From Amaurobius ferox (Eukaryota; Arthropoda; Arachnida; Araneae; Amaurobiidae): a stretch of 64,000 nt of DNA. Shown here piece by piece: positions 44,769-55,168 of the stretch. The notes beneath the pieces are model-generated. The model was given only the letters and a program-made list of their open reading frames with translations, was not told where the DNA came from and searched no databases. The first letter of the stretch is position 1; each line of letters starts with the position of its first letter. A program made the translations under genes and the position numbers. Location of the stretch: NCBI GenBank assembly GCA_951213105.1, contig OX578155.1, positions 30,644,857 through 30,708,856 on the forward strand. Direction: 5' to 3'.

Positions 44769-47700
44769 CTACTTGATGTGAGCCGTATTGAGACCAATTT
44801 TGTTTCTAAGTTTTTCATTTCTTCTGCTTAGTAAGTTGATTGAGTTTGCAATATCTGGTCTAGTAATTGTGGCTATGTACAGTAATGCCCCTACTGCTTT
44901 TCTGTATCTGGTATTATCTTCTAAGACATCATCATCATCATCCATTTTGCAGTAGTCTGTGTTCATTGGTGTGTAGGTTGGTTTTGAGTCTTGTAGAGAG
45001 AAATTTTCTGCAATATCTTCAAATTTGGTCTTCTGAGATAGTGTGAAATCTCCATTATTAGATCTTTCAATTTTTATTCCGAGATAGTAGCTAACCTCTC
45101 CTAGGTCTTTGACTTCAAATTCTTTTTTCAAGTTTCTGATGATTTCTTGAATTGTTTTTTCATTTTTACTTGATATAAGGATGTCATCAACATATAAGAT
45201 GATATATACAGGTTGTTCATCATTTCTTATGAAAAGACAAGGATCTGCTTTACTCTGTTTGAATGAGTTTTCTTGTAGTTTCTCTCCAATTTTTAAGTTC
45301 CAAGCTCTTGCTGCTTGTTTTAGTCCATATATGGCTTTTCTTAGTTTGCATACTTTATTATCTTGCAAGTTGTTGTAACCTACTGGTTGATCCATATAAA
45401 TTTCTTGTTCTAAATCACCATGGAGGAATGCTGTTTTTATATCAATGTGGTGAACTTTCATGTCCTTATGTGCTGCTGCTGCTAGGAATGTTCTTATCGT
45501 TGTATGCTTTACGACTGGTGCGAATGTTTCGTCGTAATCTGTGCCGAATTTTTGACTGAAGCCTTTTGCAACTAGTCTGGCTTTGTATCTTTCAATTTTT
45601 CCATCTGCATTCAGCTTCGCTTTAAATGTCCACTTGCATCCTATGGTTTTTCTTCCTTTGGGTAAATCTACTAATTCCCATGTGTCATTATTTTCTAAAG
45701 AATTTATTTCTTCTTTAGTTGCTTCCATCCATTTCATTCTTTCTTCTGGTTCCAAAGTTTGCAATTCTTCAAAGTCTTTTGGTTCAATGACTTTTGTACC
45801 TTCAGTATAGTAACCAAATCTTTCTGGAGGTTGTCCTTTATTTACTCTTTCTGATCTCCTTGGTTCTTTAGTTTCAGATTCATGAATTTCTGTAATAGGA
45901 ATTTCTACCTTTTCTTCTTTTATTTCTTCTATGAACCTTACTGTTCTACTGATTATTATGTTATTTTCTCCTACTTTAATTCGGTAACCTTTGCTCCTGT
46001 TGTCATATCCAACAAAGATTCCTTCGATGGCTTTGTCATCGAGTTTTCCTCGCTTTGTTTTATCTATGTAAGCGAATGCTTTACAGCCAAATATTTTAAT
46101 ATGGGATAGATCGGGTTTTCTTCCCGTCCACATTTCGTGTGGTGTTTTCTTGTTTGGTTTTGTGGGCAAGCGATTCTGTAAATAGTTTGCAGTGCTAACT
46201 GCTTCACCCCAATATTTATGTGGTAATCCTGCTTCCAATAGCATGCATCTAGTCATTTCTGTTAAACTACGGTTTTTCCTTTCACTTATTCCGTTTTGTG
46301 ACGGTGAGTGAGGTACGGTAACCTGATGATGGATCCCGTGATCCTTTAGATAGTCTTCAATTTCCTTACTAATATATTCTCCTCCATTGTCCGATCTTAG
46401 TGTACTTATTTCTCTTCCAAATTTATTTCTAGTCGTTGCTATGTATTCCTTAAGTTTGGTATATACTTCACTTTTCTTTGAAATGAGATAAATCATAGTG
46501 AAACGACTGTAATCATCTACAAATGTAAGAAAATATAATTTCCCGCTGAACGTAGGAGTACGCATTGGTCCGCAAATATCTGAATGTACTAATTCAAGTG
46601 CTTTTGTTGCTCTGTATTTGCTTTCTTTAGGGTAAGGTAATTGAGATATTTTTCCTTTGATACAGTTGTCACATGTATTCTCATGTTGACACTTATCAAT
46701 CTGAATTCCGTCAGCTAGTTTTTCAGAAATTAACTGTTTTATGGCATTATTATTTCTATGACCAAGTCTTTTGTGCCATGTTTCTATGCAATTTTTATTT
46801 TTGCATTGTAAGGCAAAATGTGTTGAAGTATTTTCATTATTATTATCCCTTTCCGCCATGACTTCGTATAAACTATCGTGTGCCCTAGCTTCTAAGCATA
46901 CACTTCCATTTTTCATAATTGTGCATTTGTTTTCCTCAAATATAACTGTACAACCATTTTGAGTTGCCATTTTAACTGACATTAAATTGCTTTCTAATTC
47001 AGGAACGTACAAAACATTTTGTAGTCTTATTTTATTTTCCGAGTTGTTCGGTTTCTTAGTTAAAATTACGCATTCGCCACAACCCTTAGCTTGTAACTTA
47101 TTTCCATTGGCGACTGTAATCGTGCTTCGAGCTTCATAGTTTATTTCCGTGAAGAAATCTGGGTCATTACACATATGCGCTGACGCCCCAGAGTCTATGA
47201 GCCAAGTACTGCAAAGATTGTTTACATTTGTTACTGCGAATGCATCGTCTGAAGAGAGCGATTTTTGTTTTGGTTTTTCACAAATCGGAGCAGTAATAAG
47301 AGCCGAAGTGCCCGCTTGTTTTCGAAATGTGTCTGGTGAGTCATCACCTGATTCGCCTTTCGTTTCAACAAAGAAAGAAGACTTGTGCTTGGGTTTAATA
47401 TAATTCTTTGAGGGATATTTCTGAAAGTTGGAATTCTTATTTTTAAGATGCCAGCATTCGGATTTAAAATGACTCTGTTTTTGACAATATGTACAAAATT
47501 TATTTTCTCGATTTTTATTTCTGTTAAAGATTTTGTAAGCTTTAGATGGTTCATTTATCGAGTTTTCTTTTCTTCGATTGTACTCATCTATTAATTTTCC
47601 TCTAATGAAATCCGGAGTTAATTCATCTTCCGGTCTCGCCTCAAGAGCGGTAATAAGTCCGTCGTAACTTCTTGGTACTGAACATAGTAGTAGTGCTGAT

Positions 47701-48125
47701 ATATGAGAATTACTTGTATTTTCACCAATAGCTCGTAGCTTATCGATTAGCTCTAACATGTTTACAATGTGCGTGTTCATGTTACCACCTTCTTCCAGCT
47801 TAGTGCTGTAGAGTTTTCTCAGTAAAAAGAGTTTACTTGAGAGATTTGACCTTTCATGAATTTTTCTGAGAGCTTCCCATGTAGCTTTAGCAGTGGTTTC
47901 ATATTTAACATGAATAATTTGATTGTCCTCAATACATAAATTTATTAATGCGCGTGCCTGTTGGTCGGATTTTTGCCACTTCGCCGTTATCGGATCAGGC
48001 GATTCATCTTGTATAATATTATACAGATCTTCTTTAATGAGATACATTTCCATTTTAAATTTCCATGTGGCATAGTTAGTTGCATTTAATTTTGCAATAT
48101 GAGTGCTGTCTTTTATGAGAGACAT
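44769..48125 (-). CDS. copia Gag-Pol polyprotein without RNase H
   Basis: A single uninterrupted 1118-residue frame. Gag (DUF4219/UBN2-type) fills about residues 1-200, with a zinc knuckle C-x2-C-x4-H-x4-C starting at 211. Protease DSGA is at 311-314. Integrase has an H-H-C-C zinc region near 455-490 and the DD35E triad D516, D579, E615. RVT_2 reverse transcriptase has YVDD at 978-981. The frame then passes from the end of the RT region (RPDIANSINLLSRRNEK) directly to a few terminal residues and stops. The RNase H domain of about 200-odd residues normal for copia is missing, apparently by an in-frame deletion. The ATG at 48125 is the first after the primer site. Confidence 0.94.
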   Translation of the reverse strand: MSLIKDSTHIAKLNATNYATWKFKMEMYLIKEDLYNIIQDESPDPITAKWQKSDQQARALINLCIEDNQIIHVKYETTAKATWEALRKIHERSNLSSKLFLLRKLYSTKLEEGGNMNTHIVNMLELIDKLRAIGENTSNSHISALLLCSVPRSYDGLITALEARPEDELTPDFIRGKLIDEYNRRKENSINEPSKAYKIFNRNKNRENKFCTYCQKQSHFKSECWHLKNKNSNFQKYPSKNYIKPKHKSSFFVETKGESGDDSPDTFRKQAGTSALITAPICEKPKQKSLSSDDAFAVTNVNNLCSTWLIDSGASAHMCNDPDFFTEINYEARSTITVANGNKLQAKGCGECVILTKKPNNSENKIRLQNVLYVPELESNLMSVKMATQNGCTVIFEENKCTIMKNGSVCLEARAHDSLYEVMAERDNNNENTSTHFALQCKNKNCIETWHKRLGHRNNNAIKQLISEKLADGIQIDKCQHENTCDNCIKGKISQLPYPKESKYRATKALELVHSDICGPMRTPTFSGKLYFLTFVDDYSRFTMIYLISKKSEVYTKLKEYIATTRNKFGREISTLRSDNGGEYISKEIEDYLKDHGIHHQVTVPHSPSQNGISERKNRSLTEMTRCMLLEAGLPHKYWGEAVSTANYLQNRLPTKPNKKTPHEMWTGRKPDLSHIKIFGCKAFAYIDKTKRGKLDDKAIEGIFVGYDNRSKGYRIKVGENNIIISRTVRFIEEIKEEKVEIPITEIHESETKEPRRSERVNKGQPPERFGYYTEGTKVIEPKDFEELQTLEPEERMKWMEATKEEINSLENNDTWELVDLPKGRKTIGCKWTFKAKLNADGKIERYKARLVAKGFSQKFGTDYDETFAPVVKHTTIRTFLAAAAHKDMKVHHIDIKTAFLHGDLEQEIYMDQPVGYNNLQDNKVCKLRKAIYGLKQAARAWNLKIGEKLQENSFKQSKADPCLFIRNDEQPVYIILYVDDILISSKNEKTIQEIIRNLKKEFEVKDLGEVSYYLGIKIERSNNGDFTLSQKTKFEDIAENFSLQDSKPTYTPMNTDYCKMDDDDDVLEDNTRYRKAVGALLYIATITRPDIANSINLLSRRNEKLRNKIGLNTAHIK

Positions 48126-48169
48126 TTTGTTACAAATTATTATATACTCAAGGATGTTTATTCGAGAGA

Positions 48170-48187
48170 CGTCAGTCTCATAATCTG
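48170..48187 (-). promoter_or_regulatory. Primer-binding site: elongator tRNA-Met anticodon half
   Basis: The plus strand reads CGTCAGTCTCATAATCTG, which equals the anticodon stem-loop of eukaryotic elongator tRNA-Met (loop CTCATAA with anticodon CAT). The element's own minus strand is thus complementary to it. It directly adjoins the 5' LTR and overlaps its last two bases. Priming by a tRNA half, as in copia, is inferred. Confidence 0.75.
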
Positions 48188-48582
48188 TTGGTTTTTTTCT
48201 TTATATAAATTTTATAATATATATATATAAGTGGTAAGATAAGATAAGGTAGTGAAATAAAAGTCACTTACCTTTATTACATCTTTTTCAGTAGCGCCTC
48301 TTGATCCTTGAACTATATAATTTGGTATTGACACAGGATTTGCGCAGAGTGACTACTACTGTAACAGTTTTAAATTTTATTATTATGCATTAATTTACAG
48401 TAATATATACAGCTATTATTTACATTCAGTTCTTGCAAGAGTACGACTATTAACGTCCGAGTCTTTCAGAGGAAAACAGAGTTCTGTTTTGAAGATGAAG
48501 GGTTGCAGGAGGTTGGCGAGAAAGTGAGAGTCACAAATTGTTTTGTATCGCTCAAACGGCGATTCATCACAGATATCCAACA
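48186..48582 (-). repeat. 5' LTR of copia element 2
   Basis: 397 bp. On the minus strand it carries AATAAAGG (plus 48271-48278) as a likely polyadenylation signal. The primer-binding site follows at its inner edge. Confidence 0.95.
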
Positions 48583-48587
48583 AATTT

Positions 48588-48890
48588 TACATATCTGCTC
48601 CTAATTGAGCGATTTTGGTTCGGCTTGCCGCTATAGTGAGTCTCTCTACCATTTGTACATGCCACTTGGATATGCAACTTTAATATAGCAAATCCCCGAG
48701 CGTAACTCTTACTTTGGTTACCCCCCCCCCCCCCCCCCAAATTTTCTATCTCACCTCCTAATCCACCGATTTTGATTTTACGGGTGGCTATAGTGTCTGA
48801 ACCATCAGTACGTATCGCCAGAATATGCATATTTTTTGTCAACTCCCTGGGTATAACTTTTAGTTTAACTAGCCCCTGCAATTTTACTTT
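48588..48890. repeat. Tandem array of about 150-bp units, right part
   Basis: Two further units (anchors at about 48608 and 48765) continue the array on the other side of the copia element. One contains a long C-run (48721-48738). Removing the copia element restores a unit spacing of about 145 bp. Confidence 0.8.
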
Positions 48891-49078
48891 AATGTAAATT
48901 AGGACTATGTAATGTTTTTCACTAGGAAAGATACGTTCCATGTGTCCAGGATTTTTATGAACAAGCGAGCAGGTGGGAGGTACGTTATTTTACTTAATAC
49001 ATCCGTCGTTTATATTTTTAATACTCCCGTTGCTATGCCGAAAATACGTATATGTATATACATATGCTTTATATATAC

Positions 49079-49130
<52 letters not shown>

Positions 49131-50156
49131 TTACTAACATATATATAGGCATAAATATATAGATGAGCGCCCCCCTCTACATGTCGCTCACAAGCCGCCA
49201 CTGATTTTTTGTACATAACATGAAATAATTATAAAAACCATAGTACATGCAAAGATTACAAAAGTTGTAGAAAGGTAATCATTAGTCATCTCTCTAGTGA
49301 TGTAGTGGAAATCACTTATTACGAGCACCGATTTTGCAATCATGGGGAAACAGATTTCCAGACACAGGAAAGCTCTAATCTAAAACTTCATGGTTTCCAA
49401 TTTTTCGACCGATTTCACTACATTTTTGCTGGAGTAATAAATAAATATTTTCATATAACGTGAAAAAAATAATCATACTATAGGATTTTAAAAATAAATG
49501 CTAAAAATGAAAATCTGGGATTTTCGGGGACATTCTAATCAGAAAATCCTCTAATTCTGGAGAAAACATTCTGGAGAAAACTGGAGAAAATTCTGGAGAA
49601 TTCTGGAGAAAACACAATAACCCCTGAAGGCCAATGCCTCACAGAACCTGTAGCCTATGGGACCTTATAAGAGGTCTCACAATACTTGTAGCACAGAGTT
49701 ATAATCTGCAACTCAAAATTATAATCTGATTCTGCAGACTTTATATGTAGTATAATTTACTGCCCCAAGTGAATGACATCAGCAAATGCATACAAAATGC
49801 TGACTCTGACTAAATTGCTTCTACAGCTATCATAGAGGGTACAATTTAATTTATCAAGTCCTCTAGAGACAATCTCTATAAGGCAAAATCAGAATCTGCG
49901 AAAATTGTAGAAAAGAGCCCATTTTCTAAGAAACCAGAAAAAGAAAAAATACACAAATGTTGAAGCGAAAGATGAAATGTGGAAACTGCAGATGGAAAAT
50001 TTAAAAGAGATTTTTTTGTCGCAGTCGACAAAAGTTCAAAGTGCTTTGTATGAGCTGTTTGAACAAATACTCAACTAAGTCTTAAGAGTTCCTATTTAAC
50101 TTCAAATGCCTGGCAGGAAATTCAGAAACTCATTGCATCAATTTACACTATGCTTT
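48891..50156. other. Non-coding stretch with TA microsatellite
   Basis: TA-rich microsatellite at 49060-49146. A CAGTGGCGGC-type transposon end on the minus strand stops at 49203. The block 49690-49890 is duplicated at 50258-50460. Open frames over the TA repeat are artefacts. Confidence 0.5.
49060..49146. repeat. TA-rich microsatellite
   Basis: Long alternating TA runs interrupted by a few C and G residues. Confidence 0.9.
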
Positions 50157-50545
50157 AAGTGACCGAGCTTTATATGATATAAATGGTGCAGAATTAACTC
50201 AGGAGTTAAAACAAACATAGTGAGTTTATGCTCATTATGCTCACTATGTTTATTAATAGCAGAGTTATAATCTGTTATTCAAAATTATAATATAATTCTG
50301 CAGACTTTATATGTAGTATGATTTACTGCCCCAAGTGAATAACATCAGCAAATGCATACAAAATGCTGATTCTGACTAAATTGCTTCTACAGCTATCATA
50401 GAGGGTGCAATTTAATGTATCAAGTCCTTCAGAGACAATCTCTATAAAGCAAAATTTAAGTGACTGAACTTTATATGATATAAATAGTGCAGAATTAATA
50501 CAGGAGCTAAAACATAGTGAGTTCATTATGCTCACTATGTTTGTT
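49690..50545. repeat. Segmental duplication within a decayed element
   Basis: About 200 bp at 49690-49890 (GAGTTATAATCTG...CTACAGCTATCATAGAGGGT) recur at 50258-50460. About 90 bp at 50157-50252 (TTTATATGATATAAATGGTG...CTCACTATGTTT) recur at 50456-50545. The second block reads ALYDINGAELTQELK, similar to a hAT transposase segment, so the duplications probably lie inside the relic that continues at 50703. Confidence 0.7.
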
Positions 50546-50702
50546 AGCCATCAAATGATAGGTATATGTGAAGATCTGAAAAAATCTCTCAAACTCATGA
50601 CATTTAATATTACAATAAAAATGTGATTCCACAATGTCAGCTAAAACTAAGTGTGTCATCCTTTTAAAAGCATTATGGTTACTTCTTGAGATGAAAATAC
50701 AA

Positions 50703-51003
50703 GATAATTTCCCCCAACATTTGAATTGCTTTGCAAATCTTTCTAATAGTTCTAGCAACAGTGGCAAGTGTGGAGCATAGTTTCTTTAAGTTGAAACTAA
50801 TTAAAAATTATCTCAGGCATACAATGACTGATAATAAATTGTCTTCATTAGCTGTCAATGTAAAACAGCATTGCTCAGAAAACTGGCCTACCAAAATCAA
50901 TGATAACTTTCACTCAAATAAAAGCAAGAGAAGGAACATTATTTTCACTCCGAAATTTAAGGAGGGTTCGGAAAAAGTGTTGAATATTAATAAAATGTTT
51001 TAA
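50703..51003 (+). pseudogene. hAT transposase C-terminal relic
   Basis: The frame at 50731-51003 reads LATVASVEHSFFKLKLIKNY followed by LRHTM and LSSLAV, the hallmark of the hAT C-terminal dimerisation domain (consensus VTVASAERSFSKLKLIK). The preceding NFPQHL piece is one frame away, showing a frameshift. The upstream catalytic part is scrambled by duplications. It is a dead relic. Confidence 0.75.
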
Positions 51004-51944
51004 CGTGTTTCTTTTTAATTGAATTGTTTCTACAAATATTTATTTAATTATAATTCTTTTTTTAGGGGGAAGGGGAAGAGCTGGATCCTGATATGAGATA
51101 CAAAAACTCACTTTTGTTCTGGGGCACAATATCACCTAGAGCCATCCCTTCATATAAGAGATCCATTGTTAGTGGTCCAATATGCACAATTTCATTGACA
51201 AATGTAAAAATGTTTATAGAATATAAGGAATGAGAGTTTTCAGAAAAAAATTACATGTGAAGATAATCAGATTGTGAAAATGATTGGTAGAAGACTAGGG
51301 AGGAAGTTCAAAGAAGTCTCGCTGTAATGTAACATTGAGTTAAACATATTTTGCATATTATATGACAATTTGACTTTACAATGTACATATTTACAAAAGA
51401 TATTAAACTTACTTTTTGTATCCACATGATTTCTGATATATTTCATATAGAGAGTGTCCCAAAAAGATTGAAACACGCTTTAATTCTTTACCTGTTAGAG
51501 ATAAGTGGGCATAGTAAATTCTAAAAATGTTGAAAGTAAGGTAGGAAATAAGACTATGTTAATGAAATAGTCATTCCATCAATTTTCAAAAAGTTACATT
51601 TCTTAAATTCTTATATGACTTCCTTAGACAAATTTGGTCAATCAGAAAATTTTTATTTTTAATGAAACAAGATCATTAAAAAACCACATATCTGTATCTT
51701 TAATATCAATTCAATTATAATAAAAGAAAAAAATCTGACTGATGCCACTTTTCCGTACAATATGAAAGGCTGTATCAATAGTGAAAATAGGGATCATAAA
51801 CAAATTTATGATGGAAGTTATTTAGATAAAAAATACTTTAATATGTGTCACCATTTTTTATTGGTATGTCACAATGTGAAAAGACCTTTTGAAAGAATCC
51901 ATGATTGCACCGTGAGCCTACACGGAATTTTCAAAAATATTGAA
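51004..51944. other. Non-coding stretch
   Basis: No gene or element end is supported; a purine-rich block lies at 51063-51082. Confidence 0.4.
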
Positions 51945-52510
51945 ATGTCACCCTGTTTGAACATATTTGTGATCGTTTAAACGTCTTTTTTGTGAAAATG
52001 CTTGCTGGCACATTTCACATGCAATTGTTTTCTGATTTGTGTGCACAAGTTTGTGCTTATTTATATTATCTTTTTATGAAAATGCTTTCTGGCAAATTTG
52101 ATAAATGGTTTCTCATTTGTGTACAATGTTTATGATTGTTTAAATGAGCTTTTCGTGAAAACGTTTCCTAGCACATTTCACATACAAATAGTTTTTCATT
52201 TGTATGCACATGTTTGTGTACATTTAAACTACTTCTATGTGAAAATGCTTTCTGGCATATTTCACATGCAAATTGTTTCTCACCTGTGTGCACACAATTG
52301 TGTTGGTCTAAATTACATTTTGTTGAAAATGCTTTCAGGCACATTTCACATTCAAATGGTTTCTCAACTGTGTGCACAAGTTTATGCTTATTTAAATAAC
52401 CTTTTTGTAAAAATGCTTTTTGACACATTTCACATGCAAGTTGTTTCTGATCTGTATGTACAATTTTCTGCATATCTAAATTACTTCTTCCTGAAAATGT
52501 TATCTGTCTC
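51945..52510 (-). pseudogene. Decayed C2H2 zinc-finger gene
   Basis: On the minus strand, three clean fingers are read in the frame 52473-52168 (motifs CEMCQKAF, CEMCLKAF, CEICQKAF, with TGEKQ/VEKPF linkers), preceded by a partial finger (FSGRSNLD). The next finger hits an in-frame TAG right after CEMC near 52165. Further fingers continue in shifted frames down to about 51950 (a CEMCQQAF and RLNDH piece). At least one stop and two frame changes make it a pseudogene of seven or eight fingers. It resembles the intact gene at 6683-7687 in style, but the two are clearly different copies. Confidence 0.75.
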
Positions 52511-53214
52511 TATTTCACTGGTAATCACAAGTATGTAGTTTTCTTTGCTCCAAATGCTTTCTGATATAAGTGACTTAATATGATCTCAATTATTTGCTTT
52601 AATTAAAATATTTATATGTGCACATTCCTTTCATCAGTTTATTCACAAATGTTGATTGTGAATGTTTATGGTGTATAACATGAAAATGTTATTAATTAAT
52701 GTAAAAAATTAAAAATATAGTATTTTTAGATCTGACCAATTCATATATAACATCAAAATAGATCTTGTAAAATGGAATTTTTCCCTCCTATATACATATA
52801 GGAAGAGGGAATTGGGGGGGGGGCTTTGATTTTATTGAAATTATTTTCATTATTACATGTTAGCTGGAATAATATGTCCAATGACGTTTTAAAGTATTTA
52901 TTCTTATATTACAGCTACAGTTAAACATATATTACACAACATAGCTATAAAAAGGGGTTTGAATTTAAAAAATATATAAAAATTTCTTATACTTGTATAT
53001 TGCAGTCAGCATAATATCGACCAAAACGGAATATAACGCTACTTTCCACCGGAAGACAACCATCCGACTAATTTGACGGAAGTCCACTTGCAGGTTTCCT
53101 ACTACAACTCCATCCGCGACCGCACATGCAGGCAGCCTAACCACAGCCTAACTCATAAACTAAAGCGAGATTAAAAAGAGGCACAGCCATGGATCGTGGT
53201 AGCGGAGATTAAAT
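52511..53214. other. Non-coding stretch
   Basis: A remnant resembling a further finger lies near 52545-52590. The rest, including a GC-richer patch at 53040-53200, shows nothing recognisable. Confidence 0.4.
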
Positions 53215-53573
53215 AAAAACGTAGTCCGAGATTGCATTTGTTGTCATGCATGCATGTTTATTTCAAATATTGTAAAATCATAAATTATTCTTTTACATGT
53301 TTTTATGTATTTTAGACTTAAGACAGTATACTTATACTAAATGAAAGTTGCTTCATTTATAACCTACCTGCAAGTAAAAATACTTATTTAGTGTTGGTTA
53401 GTATTTATAATAAAATAAATTTAATCGATATAATAATAAATGAAGCAACTTTTATTTAGTGTAATATACATGTCTAAAACTAAAATCTATAAAAAACATG
53501 TAAAAGAATAATTTGATTTTACAGGATTTGAATAAACATGCATGCATAACAAATGCAATACGACCACGTTTTC
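53215..53573. repeat. Inverted repeat with about 150-bp arms
   Basis: The left arm (about 53215-53365) and right arm (about 53428-53573) are reverse complements at high identity. Shared stretches include TGCATTTGTT, CATGCATGCATGTTTATT, ATTCTTTTACATGTTTTT and AGTTGCTTCATTTAT. The spacer is about 60 bp and AT-rich. No target duplication was identified. It could be a foldback MITE. Confidence 0.8.
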
Positions 53574-53668
53574 ATTTATTCTCTGCTTAGACAGTGTTAA
53601 ATATTAAAATTATTTTATTCATTTAAAGTATAAATTTTTTATAATAACTTTAATGTTATTTGCAGAAA

Positions 53669-53890
53669 TAAAAAAAATATACTAGGAAGAAATTTTAAAA
53701 TATTACGCGACTTAGAAAAAGTTGATAGAGGAGTGTAATGTTAAAAAACACAATACTAAATTAAAACAAATTTGATACTTTTAAGAAAATAAAAAAAAAA
53801 TTGATACTTGGAAGAAATTTTTGGAAGAAGTAATAAAAGCCTTAAAAGAAAATAAACATGATACTTAAAAGAAATAAAAACACACATAAT
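53669..53890. repeat. Dispersed repeat, copy A
   Basis: About 220 bp (ATATACTAGGAAGAAATTTT...GAAATAAAAACACAC) matching 58745-58952. A TACTTAGAA/TACTTTAAG-like composition recalls 17040-17350. Confidence 0.7.
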
Positions 53891-54084
53891 TCTTAGAATT
53901 TTTTTAAAAACACTATATGCAAAATTATATTTCATAACGTAGTAATTATAATTTTTGCAATTTTTAGAAATTAAGATTAAAAATATACTTAAAAGAAATA
54001 TAATTAGTCGAAAAAATTCTAATTCATTTTTTAAAAGTAATATTTCTATTTTATGCCAATTTAAAATGGAAAATGTTTCTATTT

Positions 54085-54285
54085 TGTGCCATATTTGCAA
54101 AGATAGCAAGAAAGTACTTGTCTGCACCAGCTAGCAGCGTTGATAGTGAACTTTTATTTTCAGAAAGAAGCAGGGAATGTTTATGAACCAAAACGTAATA
54201 GGCTGCAACCTGAAAATGCAGAACGCCTAATGTTCCTGCACCATAACTTACGTCTATTAAACTTTGATTACAAAGAATAATTAGT
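54085..54285 (+). pseudogene. hAT transposase dimerisation-domain relic
   Basis: IFAKIARKYLSAPASSVDSE then LLFSE, a one-base frame change near 54170-54185, then EPKRNRLQPENAERLMFLHH and a stop: the classic C-terminal hAT domain. It lies immediately left of the large foldback. Confidence 0.8.
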
Positions 54286-54357
54286 TTGTTTTTAAACAAT
54301 ATTTCATATGATGTAAAACTTAAGAAATTAAAATACTGCAAAGTTGAATATTCATAA

Positions 54358-54673
54358 AGGTCATTCCGTGTCAAATCAACCAATGATCTGAACCTTGACA
54401 TCATGGAAAATGATAATTTTTGGGACAATGGTAGTATTAGTGAAGCTGACAAAAATTGTAAAATATTAGATTTTTTGGGCTCTTAGTTTTCAGTTATTGA
54501 CTTTCAAAAAAGCGAAATTTGGCAAAGTTTTGAAATCTGAAGTTTTAAACAGCTGTAGATCAAAAACTATTTGACCTAGAGATCTCAAATTGGTGTCATA
54601 TTTTTTTTCTTTTAATGGGTCTTAATTTGATATATGACTATGCTATTTCAAATTTGAATTTTTTGAAAAACTT

Positions 54674-54719
<46 letters not shown>

Positions 54720-55072
54720 TTTTCTAAAAACAATTTCTCTTTTAGTTTGTAATTATTTTAGAAGCTCCAATTTTAAAATAGAGTTAAATACCATAATCAT
54801 GTTGTATATCAAATTAAGGCCCACCAAAAACAAAAGACGGCACCAATTTGAGCTCTCTTGTTCAAATAGTTTTTGATCTACAACTGTTTAAAGATTTCAA
54901 GACTTTGCCAGATTTTGCTTTTTTTAAAAAGTGAATAACTGAAAATATAAGAGCCCAAAAAATCTGAAATTTTACAGTTTTTAAAAACTTTACTAGTACT
55001 ATCACTATACCAAAAATGATCAATTTTTTAGGTATCAAGGTTCAAACCATTAAGTGATTTGACACAGAATGA
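54358..55072. repeat. Foldback unit A, copy 1
   Basis: Left arm (54358-54665) and right arm (54770-55072) are reverse complements at roughly 75 percent identity, around a 41-base T-run (54676-54716). Both outer edges carry GTCATTCCGTGTCAAAT or its complement. Confidence 0.85.
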
Positions 55073-55168
55073 CATACATTTAGTACATACCTCATTAACC
55101 AGTTGTTTCAAACATTCAGCCCACATATATTCTTCTCAATTTTAACAATTTGCTACACACTTAATATT

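Larger units (their letters stand above)
44369..48582 (-). mobile_element. Ty1/copia retrotransposon lacking RNase H
   Basis: LTRs of 397 bp (TGTTGG...CCAACA on the plus strand) at 44369-44765 and 48186-48582 appear identical. The perfect 5-bp duplication AATTT (44364-44368 and 48583-48587) flanks it. One long minus-strand ORF fills the inside. The primer site matches a tRNA anticodon half. RNase H is absent, so the 4214-bp element is non-autonomous although it looks recently inserted. Confidence 0.95.

Noticed and set aside
49010..49216. Open frames over the TA microsatellite
   Set aside because: Repetitive Tyr/Ile coding from TA dinucleotides; no protein character.
52098..52538. 146-codon plus-strand frame
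   Set aside because: It is the antisense shadow of the zinc-finger pseudogene; its repeats mirror finger spacing.
54085..54452. 133-codon minus-strand frame
   Set aside because: The plus strand of the same region reads as a hAT dimerisation domain; the minus frame is its shadow.
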